DNA from: Eubacteriales bacterium
Lineage (GTDB): Bacteria; Bacillota; Clostridia; Peptostreptococcales; Anaerovoracaceae
Length of the DNA: 9,128 nucleotides
Reading direction: 5' to 3'
NCBI GenBank assembly: GCA_028702415.1
Contig: JAQVOT010000037.1
Span: forward strand, 1-9,128
This document shows positions 1-6,180 of the stretch, in pieces. A program made the translations under genes and the position numbers. Under the pieces are notes generated by a model. That model saw only the letters and a list, made by a program, of their open reading frames with translations, searched no databases and was not told the origin of the DNA. Positions within the stretch are counted from its first letter, which is position 1, and the number at the start of each line of letters is the position of its first letter.

Positions 1-364
1 GAAAGGGCAGGAGCTGTTTCCAGAGATCCTGATTTTCTACTGGCTTTTTCTGGGCATTTTTCCATCCGTTTTTCTCCCAGTTTGCGTACCACTTTTTTCT
101 GAAGCAATCCATAAGATAACTGCTGTCTGAAAAAACCTGAATGGTCTGCCCCTCCTTTTTGATTGCCTTAAGAGCCTCCAGGAGTGCGGTCATCTCCATT
201 CGATTATTGGTAGTGTTGGCCTGGCCCCCATGAAGCTCCTTTGTTGCAGTTCCTCCCCCGGGACCGAATTCCAGTATGGCTCCCCAGCCACCCAGATTCT
301 CCTCACATTGATTTCCTGAGCATCCACCGTCCGTATAGATTCTTAAAACTTTATCCTTCCTCAT
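1..364 (-). CDS. rnhA: Ribonuclease HI, N-terminal 121 codons (3' end outside window)
   Basis: Cleaves the RNA strand of RNA:DNA hybrids (R-loops, primers) in the cytoplasm, using two metal ions. Three of the four catalytic acidic residues are visible: Asp12 in IYTDGGCSGN, Glu57 in NNRMEMTALLEAL and Asp80 in FSDSSYL. The fourth (a late Asp) lies beyond the window. Residues 91-117 (KWYANWEKNGW, then PVENQDLW) match the basic Trp-rich handle region of E. coli-type RNase HI. The family is usually about 145-155 residues, so some 25-35 are missing at the edge and the frame is open to position 2. I chose the ATG at 364 because AAAGGA (371-376) lies 6 nt upstream. An in-frame ATG at 379 has no ribosome binding site and abuts the palindrome. 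No separate promoter is visible, so it may be co-transcribed with the upstream kinase. Confidence 0.93.
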   Translation of the reverse strand, partial: MRKDKVLRIYTDGGCSGNQCEENLGGWGAILEFGPGGGTATKELHGGQANTTNNRMEMTALLEALKAIKKEGQTIQVFSDSSYLMDCFRKKWYANWEKNGWKNAQKKPVENQDLWKQLLPF

Positions 365-370
365 CCCTGA

Positions 371-376
371 TCCTTT
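371..376 (-). promoter_or_regulatory. Ribosome binding site deciding the rnhA start
   Basis: AAAGGA on the minus strand lies 6 nt before the ATG at 364. It overlaps the first codons of the alternative ATG at 379, which therefore is unlikely to be the start. The base of the large palindrome ends only 6 nt upstream of this site. Confidence 0.6.
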
Positions 377-382
377 CATAAA

Positions 383-447
383 ATGAGTTTTGGGGACGTT
401 TCCGAAAACTCATAAAATGAGTTTTCGGAAACGTCCCCAAAACTCAT
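383..447. repeat. Perfect 31-bp inverted repeat, REP-doublet/MITE-like
   Basis: Arms 383-413 and 417-447 are exact reverse complements, separated by AAA. Each arm is also an imperfect hairpin by itself: ATGAGTTTT at one end and AAAACTCAT at the other, then one G:G mismatch, then GG/CC closing a 7-nt loop (core GGGGACGTTTCC). The element can thus fold as one 31-bp hairpin or as two small head-to-head hairpins, the layout of BIMEs made by REP-associated tyrosine transposases (RAYTs). It fills almost the whole gap between rnhA and the kinase. A third AAAACTCAT copy at 450-458 overlaps the kinase stop codon. The minus-strand 3' side has only TTT, so it is a poor intrinsic terminator. Calling it REP/MITE-like is inference; no transposase gene is present in the window. 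Confidence 0.8.
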
Positions 448-2217
448 CTAAAACTCATCCGGTATTTCTTCTTCTGTTTCTTCCATCACCGAGCTTACTT
501 CCATCTCCGGAATATATATTCTGAAGGAGGCTCCTTTTCCTTCTTCGGAGTCCAGTTCAACCCGTCCCCCGTGATCCTCTGCCGCCTGAAGTACTATTGC
601 CAGTCCCAGGCCTGTGCCAGCGCCGGATTCTTTGGTTGTAAAGAATGGATCAAAAACCTTTTCCTTTATTGAGTCCGGAATTCCGGGACCGTTATCCCTT
701 ACCCCAAACACAATGTAGCCATTCTTTGCTTCGGTTGAAACTGTAACCTCGGCTTCCCTTTCCTTCGTTGCCTGAAATGCATTTATTATGAGATTGAGCA
801 AAAGCTGGGATAGCTGAACTTCGTTTCCTTTTATATATCTGCTTTCACAATTCAACTCTCTGAAGATATCCACATTCTTCGGCAGCAGCGGTGCGGCCAC
901 ATGGAGGACCTTGTTCACAAGATCGTCCGGTTTCAGTTTTCGAAAGACAATCTCGGTATTTTTTCTTGAAAGCTCAGACAGACGGGAGATAATATCCTTG
1001 GCTTTCACGGAGGCATTGTAAATCTCCAGGACATCGTCGTAAATAAGATCATCCTCCTGTGGAAGTTTTTCCAGGGTCATCATGCTGTAGCCCATTATCG
1101 GTGTAAGCAGATTATTGAACTCGTGAGCGATGCTGGATGTCATGGTACCGATGGTCTCAAGCCTCTGGTGATGGGCCAGCTCCTGAGTCTTAATATTCAG
1201 CTCTTCCATCTGCCTGTTTTTCTCTTTCAATGCCTCGAGCTCCATGTCTACCGCCAGCCGCTCTCGACGGCTTCTGAGAAGTATCATGATTACAAGAAAT
1301 ATGCCACTTGCCGCTATTGCAAAGTCAAAAAGAAGCTTGGTTATGGTGCTGCCTATAAGGGAATTGAGCACATCATATTCCGTGGAAGCAGAAATGCCGA
1401 AGACCTTGTTCTCTGTGAGTCCTGCAGGCCTGGCCAGCACTCTTGTTGTCAGAGATTTTTTCTTAATTTTCTTCTCGTATGACTCATTTGCTTCAAACCC
1501 GGTCTCCTGGCTCTCTGACAGAATTTCCGATTCGCTTACATCGGGCCTGTCTGCTTTTGCATACTCCTGCACACTGCAGGATCCAATGGATCCCTTCTTC
1601 TGATAATAGAGGACATTGGAAGATGGCTGCAGTATCAAAATGTTGTAGCTCGTATCGCTTACCCGCTGCAGGGTTGTATAATATATGCTCTCCACATCCA
1701 GAATTCCATAGCAGGTATTCAGGCCTGCAAGCTGCGTAGCAACTGCGATGAGTTCATTGTCTCCGATATCGGTGCAGACATACAGATTCCCGGTGATGCT
1801 TTCTCCGATTTTATAATCCGATTCTCCTTCCGTTGTCAGGGTCTCTCCCTCTTTCGTAACCACGAACATATCGTCGAATATCCTCTGGTTGGCCATGGGT
1901 GAATTCAGCATCATCTGGGAAAGTCTCTCCGCCGTTTCTGCTTCTCCTGTTTCCCGCCACTGATCCAGAGCATCGCGGAATCTGTCCGTTTTTACAAACA
2001 TCTCCTGCTGATATTCAAATTTTGTGATGGCATCATTTATATTGTAATCAAAAGAGGACACAACCCCTGCCAGCATTTTGTCCTGTTCGTCCTTGACTCC
2101 GTCACGGAACTGATTGATTGTCACAACCGACATAACCACACCAAGTGCTATTAAAATGAGGGAAAGGGTGAGCATCCATCTGCCCCTGCTTTTTTTGATG
2201 TTCAATATTTTTTCCAA
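448..2217 (-). CDS. Membrane sensor histidine kinase, HPK4/NtrB-like
   Basis: A 589-residue signal-sensing autokinase of the cell membrane. Order: a short basic cytoplasmic start, TM1 about 14-34, an extracellular sensor region about 35-290, TM2 about 292-315, a charged linker/coiled coil about 316-350, then the kinase core. Phosphoacceptor His365 is in [17 protein letters not shown]. The N box has Asn475 and Asn479 ([11 protein letters not shown]), the G1 box is DNGPGIP (508-514), the F box FDPFFTTK (522-529) and the G2 box GAGTGLGLA (532-540). [10 protein letters not shown] and the F/G2 boxes resemble the HPK4 group. There is no HAMP, PAS or receiver domain that I can see. The sensor could be Cache-like ([10 protein letters not shown], residues 118-127) and has Cys148, Cys169 and Cys214; that is a guess. 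The tail (571-589) is strongly acidic. Translation starts at TTG, preceded by GAGGG with 6 nt spacing. It is divergent to the regulator gene, its likely partner. Signal unknown. Confidence 0.93.
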   Translation of the reverse strand: MEKILNIKKSRGRWMLTLSLILIALGVVMSVVTINQFRDGVKDEQDKMLAGVVSSFDYNINDAITKFEYQQEMFVKTDRFRDALDQWRETGEAETAERLSQMMLNSPMANQRIFDDMFVVTKEGETLTTEGESDYKIGESITGNLYVCTDIGDNELIAVATQLAGLNTCYGILDVESIYYTTLQRVSDTSYNILILQPSSNVLYYQKKGSIGSCSVQEYAKADRPDVSESEILSESQETGFEANESYEKKIKKKSLTTRVLARPAGLTENKVFGISASTEYDVLNSLIGSTITKLLFDFAIAASGIFLVIMILLRSRRERLAVDMELEALKEKNRQMEELNIKTQELAHHQRLETIGTMTSSIAHEFNNLLTPIMGYSMMTLEKLPQEDDLIYDDVLEIYNASVKAKDIISRLSELSRKNTEIVFRKLKPDDLVNKVLHVAAPLLPKNVDIFRELNCESRYIKGNEVQLSQLLLNLIINAFQATKEREAEVTVSTEAKNGYIVFGVRDNGPGIPDSIKEKVFDPFFTTKESGAGTGLGLAIVLQAAEDHGGRVELDSEEGKGASFRIYIPEMEVSSVMEETEEEIPDEF

Positions 2218-2234
2218 AGTAAACCCTCGCGTTG

Positions 2235-2263
2235 TTGAAATAATTCCGTTTTTTCTTTATACT
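2235..2263 (+). promoter_or_regulatory. Sigma-A-type promoter for the response regulator
   Basis: -35 TTGAAA (2235-2240), a 17-nt spacer and -10 TATACT (2258-2263) predict a start near 2270 and a leader of about 40 nt. A perfect TATAAT at 2285-2290 is an alternative -10, but it lacks a good -35 and would start transcription almost at the ribosome binding site. Confidence 0.6.
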
Positions 2264-2264
2264 G

Positions 2265-2273
2265 ATTATATCA
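2265..2273 (-). promoter_or_regulatory. Extended -10 promoter for the histidine kinase
   Basis: On the minus strand TGATATAAT (2273 to 2265) is a consensus extended -10 (TGnTATAAT). The -35 position (2288-2293, TACATT) is poor, which an extended -10 tolerates. The predicted start of transcription is about 2258, giving a leader of about 40 nt before the TTG. It overlaps the divergent regulator promoter. Confidence 0.6.
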
Positions 2274-2297
2274 TACCGTTTCTTTATAATGTACAGT

Positions 2298-2303
2298 AGG
2301 AGA
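2298..2303 (+). promoter_or_regulatory. Ribosome binding site deciding the regulator start
   Basis: AGGAGA lies 6 nt before the ATG at 2310. The upstream in-frame ATG at 2289 sits before this site, overlaps a TATAAT box and has no binding site of its own, so it is rejected. Confidence 0.8.
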
Positions 2304-2309
2304 ATTGAA

Positions 2310-2999
2310 ATGGATAAGGATCTTATTCTCATAGTAGACGATGACGAATCCGTCCGCACAATGCTATACAAGATTATGGTGAGCAACGATTTCGAAGTTG
2401 ACCAGGCATCAGGCGGTGAGGAAGCTCTTAAAGCGATTGAAGAAAAGGATTACGCCCTGATGCTTCTTGACATCAACATGCATGGGATGGATGGTTTCGA
2501 AGTTATTGACAACATCCGTGGTCAGGGAAAGAACCTTCCTATTATGGTTCTCAGCGGACGTAAGGCGGATTATGACACTCTCTACGGCCTGGACATAGGC
2601 GCCGATGAATATATAACCAAACCTTTCAACCCGGTCACTCTGGGTGCAAAGGCAAAGGCCCTGGTTAGAAGGAGCCGCAGTGCGGCATCAGAGGCTAACG
2701 GCAACATTACAGTGGGCCCTTTTAAATACGATACTCAGACCCTCCGATTCTATAAGAACGATGTGGAAATTCCTCTGTCGGCAAAAGAGAACGCCATGGT
2801 AAAACTCTTTATCGACAACGAGAGCAGAGTGTTCTCTAAGGACATGATTTACAGCATGATCTGGGGGGAAACCATCATTGACGAAAACGCCATCATGGTT
2901 TACGTGAACCGCCTCCGTCAGAAGCTTGAAGACGACCCTTCCGAGCCTAAATACATCCAGACCGTCCGAGGCCTGGGCTACAGGTTCGTAGTTAAATAA
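2310..2999 (+). CDS. OmpR/PhoB-family response regulator
   Basis: A 229-residue cytoplasmic transcription factor activated by phosphorylation. The receiver domain (about 4-120) has the acidic pocket Asp10-Asp11-Asp12 (LIVDDDES), phosphoacceptor Asp54 (LMLLDINMHGMDGFEV), Ser82 (MVLSGRK) in the Thr/Ser switch position and Lys104 (YITKPF). The DNA-binding domain (about 132-229) is a PhoB-type winged helix: KNDVEIPLSAKENAMVKL, then the recognition region ENAIMVYVNRLRQKLE and the wing TVRGLGYRFVVK. All key residues are intact and the length is normal. It is transcribed away from the kinase gene and both promoters lie in the same 92-bp gap, where its own product could bind. Pairing with the kinase is inferred from position. 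Targets are unknown; the neighbouring WalJ/RlmH genes invite comparison with WalR, but that is not shown here. Confidence 0.95.
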   Translation: MDKDLILIVDDDESVRTMLYKIMVSNDFEVDQASGGEEALKAIEEKDYALMLLDINMHGMDGFEVIDNIRGQGKNLPIMVLSGRKADYDTLYGLDIGADEYITKPFNPVTLGAKAKALVRRSRSAASEANGNITVGPFKYDTQTLRFYKNDVEIPLSAKENAMVKLFIDNESRVFSKDMIYSMIWGETIIDENAIMVYVNRLRQKLEDDPSEPKYIQTVRGLGYRFVVK

Positions 3000-3035
3000 T
3001 GAAAAGCGTGTTGATCCCAACACGCTTCTTTATTT
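3000..3035. terminator. Bidirectional intrinsic terminator between the regulator and rlmH
   Basis: A 10-bp perfect stem, AAGCGTGTTG (3004-3013) and CAACACGCTT (3018-3027), has a 4-nt loop. On the plus strand it is followed by CTTTATTT, and on the minus strand by TTTTCATTATTT. It lies between two convergent genes, just after the TAA at 2997-2999 and about 10 nt after the rlmH stop, so it should serve both. Confidence 0.85.
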
Positions 3036-3036
3036 C

Positions 3037-3516
3037 CTATTTATGATACGCCTCCTTCCTGTTGATCTTAAAGCTTCTGTAAATCTGCTCCAGCAGAATC
3101 ACACGCATCATCTGGTGAGGTAAGGTCATGGCGGAGAAGCTCAGTTTGAAGTCCGAGCGTAGGCTCACCTCTGCCGACAGACCCAGAGATCCGCCGATAA
3201 CGAACACGACATCGCTGCGACCTTCAATGCCGAGCTGATCTATTCTGTCCGCCAACTGCTCTGAAGACAGACCTTTGCCCTCGATCTCCAGGGTTATTAC
3301 GTAGTCGCTCTTCCTGATTCGTTCCAGAATCTCCCGGCCCTCTGCGAGCTTTACCGCCTCCTCATCAGCGGGGGAAGGATTGGATCTGAGCAAGCTCTCT
3401 TTCAGCTCCACTATCTGAAGTTTGCAGTAGGCGCCCAGTCTTTTGGAATATTCCTTTACTGCATCCTGCCAGTATTTTTCCTTTAGTTTTCCGATTGCTA
3501 TTATTGTAATGTTCAA
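3037..3516 (-). CDS. rlmH: 23S rRNA (pseudouridine1915-N3)-methyltransferase RlmH
   Basis: Methylates N3 of pseudouridine 1915 in helix 69 of 23S rRNA on the assembled 70S ribosome, using S-adenosylmethionine; a small knotted SPOUT enzyme acting as a dimer. The 159 residues equal the usual family length. Diagnostic motifs are N-terminal ITIIAIGKLKEKYW, the SAM-binding loop FVIGGSLGLS (105-114), MTLPHQMMRVILLEQIYR (130-147) and the signature C-terminus KINRKEAYHK. Translation starts at TTG: no in-frame ATG fits, the residues right after it match the family N-terminus, and GAGGA lies 7 nt upstream (about 3524-3528). It follows the WalJ-like gene on the same strand with a 59-bp gap that holds no clear terminator or promoter, so co-transcription is likely. 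Confidence 0.97.
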   Translation of the reverse strand: MNITIIAIGKLKEKYWQDAVKEYSKRLGAYCKLQIVELKESLLRSNPSPADEEAVKLAEGREILERIRKSDYVITLEIEGKGLSSEQLADRIDQLGIEGRSDVVFVIGGSLGLSAEVSLRSDFKLSFSAMTLPHQMMRVILLEQIYRSFKINRKEAYHK

Positions 3517-3575
3517 CTGTTTATCCTCGATAAGCTGCCACGACTCCTGTCACTTTGTCATCATTTTGTCATTTT

Positions 3576-4370
3576 TTAAAACTCGAAAATTTCACTCATC
3601 CGGTCTCGCAAAGCCACCCGCAACTGCAGATTTTCATCCAAAAAAATCGATTCTTCCTCCAGGGTGTTGACTACCGCCTGTATCGCAACCTCCGGCGTGT
3701 TGTTTTCATGACTTAAATGTCCAAGCAGCACCTTCCGCTGCTTAGGCACTCTCCTGACGATTCGGGCAAGACACTCCCCGCAGGACAGGTTTGAAAGATG
3801 CCCCTCATCCCCTAGGATTCTCTTCTTGAGCATATAGGGATACTTCCCGAAAAGCAGCATCTCTTTCTCGTGATTGGCCTCAAGCAAAAGAAGGTCTGCC
3901 GTTTCTATTTCATCAATAATTTCATCTCTAATATATCCCGAATCCGTGCAGATGCTGATCTGCACACTCCCGTGGTAGACGCTGAATCCCACGGGTTCTG
4001 CAGCATCGTGAGAAATAGCGAAAGGCCTCACGGTAAAATTACCAATGTGGAAATCTTCACCGGTTACAAATGCTCTCCGTTGTTCTTCGGGTACCGGTCG
4101 TTCAACCCGATTCCAGGTTGCCTGATTTGCAAAAACAGATAATCCGGGATTCTTCTTGCACAAAATGGGCAGGCTTTGCACATGGTCGCTGTGCTCGTGG
4201 GTAACCAACACCGCCTGAACCATTTCCATCAGCGTATCCGTTGCCCTCAGGCCTTCGAAAATTCTCTTTCCGGATATTCCCGCATCTATTAATATCGCCG
4301 TTTCATCATCCCTTACCATATAGCAGTTTCCGCTGCTGCCACTGGCAAAGGAACAGAACCTTACTGTCAT
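3576..4370 (-). CDS. walJ: WalJ/YycJ-type metallo-beta-lactamase-fold hydrolase
   Basis: A 264-residue cytoplasmic MBL-fold protein, the usual length for the WalJ/YycJ/VicX family, whose members are thought to be nucleases or phosphodiesterases linked to DNA repair and division. The family opening CSFASGSSGNCYMV (6-19) and DAGISGKRI (29-37) are clear. Metal ligands: His58, His60, Asp62 and His63 in THEHSDH, then His121 (AISHDA), Asp143 (ICTDSGY) and a late His in LGHLSHEN (218 or 221). EANHE (165-169) and GHLSN (190-194) are further family motifs. The start is ATG, with GGAGGG 4 nt upstream. In Bacilli, walJ sits in the walRKHIJ locus with rlmH a little downstream; here rlmH follows directly. 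The symbol is by family resemblance; the biochemical role in this organism is not known. Confidence 0.88.
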   Translation of the reverse strand: MTVRFCSFASGSSGNCYMVRDDETAILIDAGISGKRIFEGLRATDTLMEMVQAVLVTHEHSDHVQSLPILCKKNPGLSVFANQATWNRVERPVPEEQRRAFVTGEDFHIGNFTVRPFAISHDAAEPVGFSVYHGSVQISICTDSGYIRDEIIDEIETADLLLLEANHEKEMLLFGKYPYMLKKRILGDEGHLSNLSCGECLARIVRRVPKQRKVLLGHLSHENNTPEVAIQAVVNTLEEESIFLDENLQLRVALRDRMSEIFEF

Positions 4371-4440
4371 CTATCCCTCCATATTGAGCCGTCATAATCT
4401 TTTTAGTATGCGACCTTATCTTTATTAAATATGATATGTA

Positions 4441-4449
4441 ATTATAGCA
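4441..4449 (-). promoter_or_regulatory. Extended -10 promoter for walJ-rlmH
   Basis: TGCTATAAT on the minus strand (4449 to 4441) is a consensus extended -10 placed just after the rpmE terminator, giving a leader of about 65 nt before walJ. The -35 position lies in the terminator stem and is poor. CATACT near 4407-4412 is a weaker alternative. Confidence 0.5.
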
Positions 4450-4481
4450 CAAATAAAATCGGCGATTCCAATGAACCGCCG
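4447..4481 (-). terminator. Intrinsic terminator after rpmE
   Basis: Minus-strand stem CGGCG-G-TTC / GAA-T-CGCCG (4481 to 4460; 9 pairs including one G:T) has the loop ATTG and is followed by ATTTTATTTG. It begins 15 nt after the rpmE stop codon. Confidence 0.75.
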
Positions 4482-4496
4482 TTTATGTCGAAAATA

Positions 4497-4694
4497 TTAG
4501 AGACCGTATTTGGTCTTGAACTTTTCAACTCTGCCGCCCTGACGAGCTGCCTTCTGTTGCCCTGTAAAGAACGGGTGGCAAGCTGAACAAATGTCAGTTC
4601 TGATTTCTTCTTCAGTTGACTTTGTTATGAACGTGTTCCCGCATGCGCAAGTTACTTTACATTCCTTAAACTCAGGATGGATTCCTTTTTTCAT
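4497..4694 (-). CDS. rpmE: 50S ribosomal protein L31, zinc-binding form
   Basis: A 65-residue protein of the large ribosomal subunit that bridges to the 30S head. The C+ (zinc) form is shown by Cys16 and Cys18 (VTCACGN) with Cys36 and Cys39 ([12 protein letters not shown]). The N-terminus MKKGIHPEF and tail [11 protein letters not shown] are typical. I start it at the ATG at 4694, because AGGAAG lies 8 nt upstream. The frame also opens with GTG at 4703, but that codon sits on the binding site itself. It has its own promoter and terminator, so it is a separate unit between the surface-protein operon and walJ-rlmH. Confidence 0.96.
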   Translation of the reverse strand: MKKGIHPEFKECKVTCACGNTFITKSTEEEIRTDICSACHPFFTGQQKAARQGGRVEKFKTKYGL

Positions 4695-4769
4695 GCTATT
4701 CACTTCCTTTCATAGTTTCACTGCCGTTTTTCAGTATGCTGATGATAATACCGAATTACGAACTCGTTA

Positions 4770-4798
4770 AATATACCATATTAAAATATTGAAATCAA
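4770..4798 (-). promoter_or_regulatory. Promoter of rpmE
   Basis: -35 TTGATT (4798 to 4793), a 17-nt spacer and -10 TATATT (4775 to 4770), the -10 preceded by TGG (extended). It starts transcription near 4763 with a leader of about 70 nt. The -35 begins only 16 nt after the DUF362 stop codon and no hairpin terminator lies between, so some read-through from upstream is possible. Confidence 0.7.
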
Positions 4799-4814
4799 GC
4801 CTTTTTTCGTGCTG

Positions 4815-6146
4815 TTATATCTTCCATTGTCTGTCTGACAGCTTTACCAGAAGTGACTTCTTCACAGTGATAGCCTTTTCCGGACACATCTCCTGGCAGC
4901 AGTAGCATTTGATGCATCTGTTGTAATTGTAAACGGCAACTTTATTCGCAGGCGGCCTATCTTCTTCTGCAACAATACCGGTATTGTCAAATCCCGCATT
5001 GTTTTTTGCCCTCACCTGGGCAGGCCTAGGCTTCAGGCTGATGGCCTTGCCCTCAACGGGACAGGCTCTCTCGCAAATCCCGCAACCGATACATTTCTGT
5101 TCTTCCACAACCGGCTTTTTTTCAAGAAACCTGCTGAGAAGATGCACAATACGAAAGTTTCCTCTATAGCTGGCACTTCTTTGGACATTGAAGTCCGAAT
5201 TGCCATACTTGACTCCTACCTCATCCAAATGCATTAAGGTTCCATCTTTAACCATGGGAACATAGCCTAGCACAACCTCTATTTCCTCATGTTTTCTTGT
5301 TCCGATTCCCGCCTCTTCCCCCGCGATATTTGTTGGAACAAATTCGGTGTTCAACCTGACCAGGTGACAGAAACATGCATCTAGAGCAACCGGATCTGTT
5401 GACGCAAGTATCACGTTCATTGGCACAGGATCTCCGGATCCGGGCCCGTTTCCTTCCATGGCGGTTATACCATCCATAATGTGAAGTTTAGGGACCACCA
5501 ATCTGTTCAGATCCGCTAGCATCCTGGCGAAATGCTCCGGGGTAGCATATCTTGCATGGGATGCTGTCTTATTCATGCCATGTACACATCCGAAGGTGTT
5601 TTTCACCGCCCCTGTAATCCTTTCCAAAGCATGTGTTTTCATCTTACATATATTAATTATGCCACCGGGTGCTCTCTCTTTATAAGGTCCCAGGGCACAG
5701 ACTCTAGCAACCTCATCGCAAAGCACAAAGCTATTGCTGGTCCTTCCTTCGGGAAATTCTATTTCAAGTCCGGATTCAAAGTTTCCCACCCTAATTCCCA
5801 GTTCCTCTGCGGGGGCTTTCAAACCAGATCCCTCTGCTGTTTTTTCAGCACTGATCATAGGATTGCCGGGAGAATCTCCGTATTTCAGATTGGTATAGCC
5901 CGCATCTCGCAAAACCTTTCCTGTAGCTCTGAACACTTCAGGATGTGTGGTTATCGCTTTTTTTGGATCTGCTCTGTAAAGAAGATTCGGTTTAAGAAGC
6001 AGTTCCGCATTCTTTCCAAGCTCAGGCATGATTGCATCAAAACCCCCGAGGAGTTCAATGGCTTTTTCCACCGCATTCTCCACGGCCTCTCTGTCATATG
6101 ATATGCACCACACAAGTGCGACCAGTGATTTTTTGTTTTGTTCCAT
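4815..6146 (-). CDS. DUF362 protein with two C-terminal 4Fe-4S ferredoxin motifs
   Basis: A 443-residue, probably cytoplasmic iron-sulfur protein of unknown reaction. The DUF362 domain (about 8-325) shows LLLKPNLL (49-56), GDSPGNP (90-96), ICKMKTHALERITGAVKNTFG (split here: Lys168, Lys170, His172, Lys182), MDGITAMEGNGP (224-235) and STDPVALDA (249-257). The ferredoxin part has CIGCGICERACP (Cys352, 355, 358, 362) and CIKCYCCQEMCP (Cys411, 414, 417, 421), enough ligands for two 4Fe-4S clusters. The roughly 48 residues between the two motifs include a polar stretch (about 372-405) that seems longer than usual. It starts at ATG with GGAG 8 nt upstream, 34 nt after tatD, and ends the operon. No signal peptide is seen. 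A redox role is inferred only from the clusters. Confidence 0.92.
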   Translation of the reverse strand: MEQNKKSLVALVWCISYDREAVENAVEKAIELLGGFDAIMPELGKNAELLLKPNLLYRADPKKAITTHPEVFRATGKVLRDAGYTNLKYGDSPGNPMISAEKTAEGSGLKAPAEELGIRVGNFESGLEIEFPEGRTSNSFVLCDEVARVCALGPYKERAPGGIINICKMKTHALERITGAVKNTFGCVHGMNKTASHARYATPEHFARMLADLNRLVVPKLHIMDGITAMEGNGPGSGDPVPMNVILASTDPVALDACFCHLVRLNTEFVPTNIAGEEAGIGTRKHEEIEVVLGYVPMVKDGTLMHLDEVGVKYGNSDFNVQRSASYRGNFRIVHLLSRFLEKKPVVEEQKCIGCGICERACPVEGKAISLKPRPAQVRAKNNAGFDNTGIVAEEDRPPANKVAVYNYNRCIKCYCCQEMCPEKAITVKKSLLVKLSDRQWKI

Positions 6147-6180
6147 GTTTCCCGCTCCGCCGGGATGGCAGCTTCTTCTG

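Noticed and set aside
383..447. The palindrome as a plain intrinsic terminator of the kinase gene
   Set aside because: There is no U-run after the stem on either strand, and it is perfect over 31 bp with nested hairpins, unlike the two real terminators in this window.
383..447. LexA/SOS-type operator in the palindrome
   Set aside because: The clostridial/bacillary SOS box (GAAC-N4-GTTC) is not present, and the symmetry is far longer than an operator needs.
1123..1739. Overlapping plus-strand open frames inside the kinase gene
   Set aside because: They are antisense shadows without ribosome binding sites or recognisable domains; the kinase frame explains the region.
2289..2309. ATG at 2289 as the regulator start, adding seven residues
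   Set aside because: It has no ribosome binding site, overlaps a TATAAT box, and the receiver domain begins properly just after the ATG at 2310, which has AGGAGA 6 nt upstream.
3540..3580. TGACA-rich direct repeats between walJ and rlmH
   Set aside because: Three short TGACA copies with uneven spacing in AT-rich sequence; too little to claim an operator.
4695..4703. GTG at 4703 as the rpmE start
   Set aside because: The AGGAAG binding site overlaps that codon; spacing fits the ATG at 4694 and yields the usual L31 length.
5532..6101. A 189-codon plus-strand open frame antisense to the DUF362 gene
   Set aside because: It has no family resemblance, a composition typical of antisense frames and no binding site, and lies wholly within a clear conserved gene.
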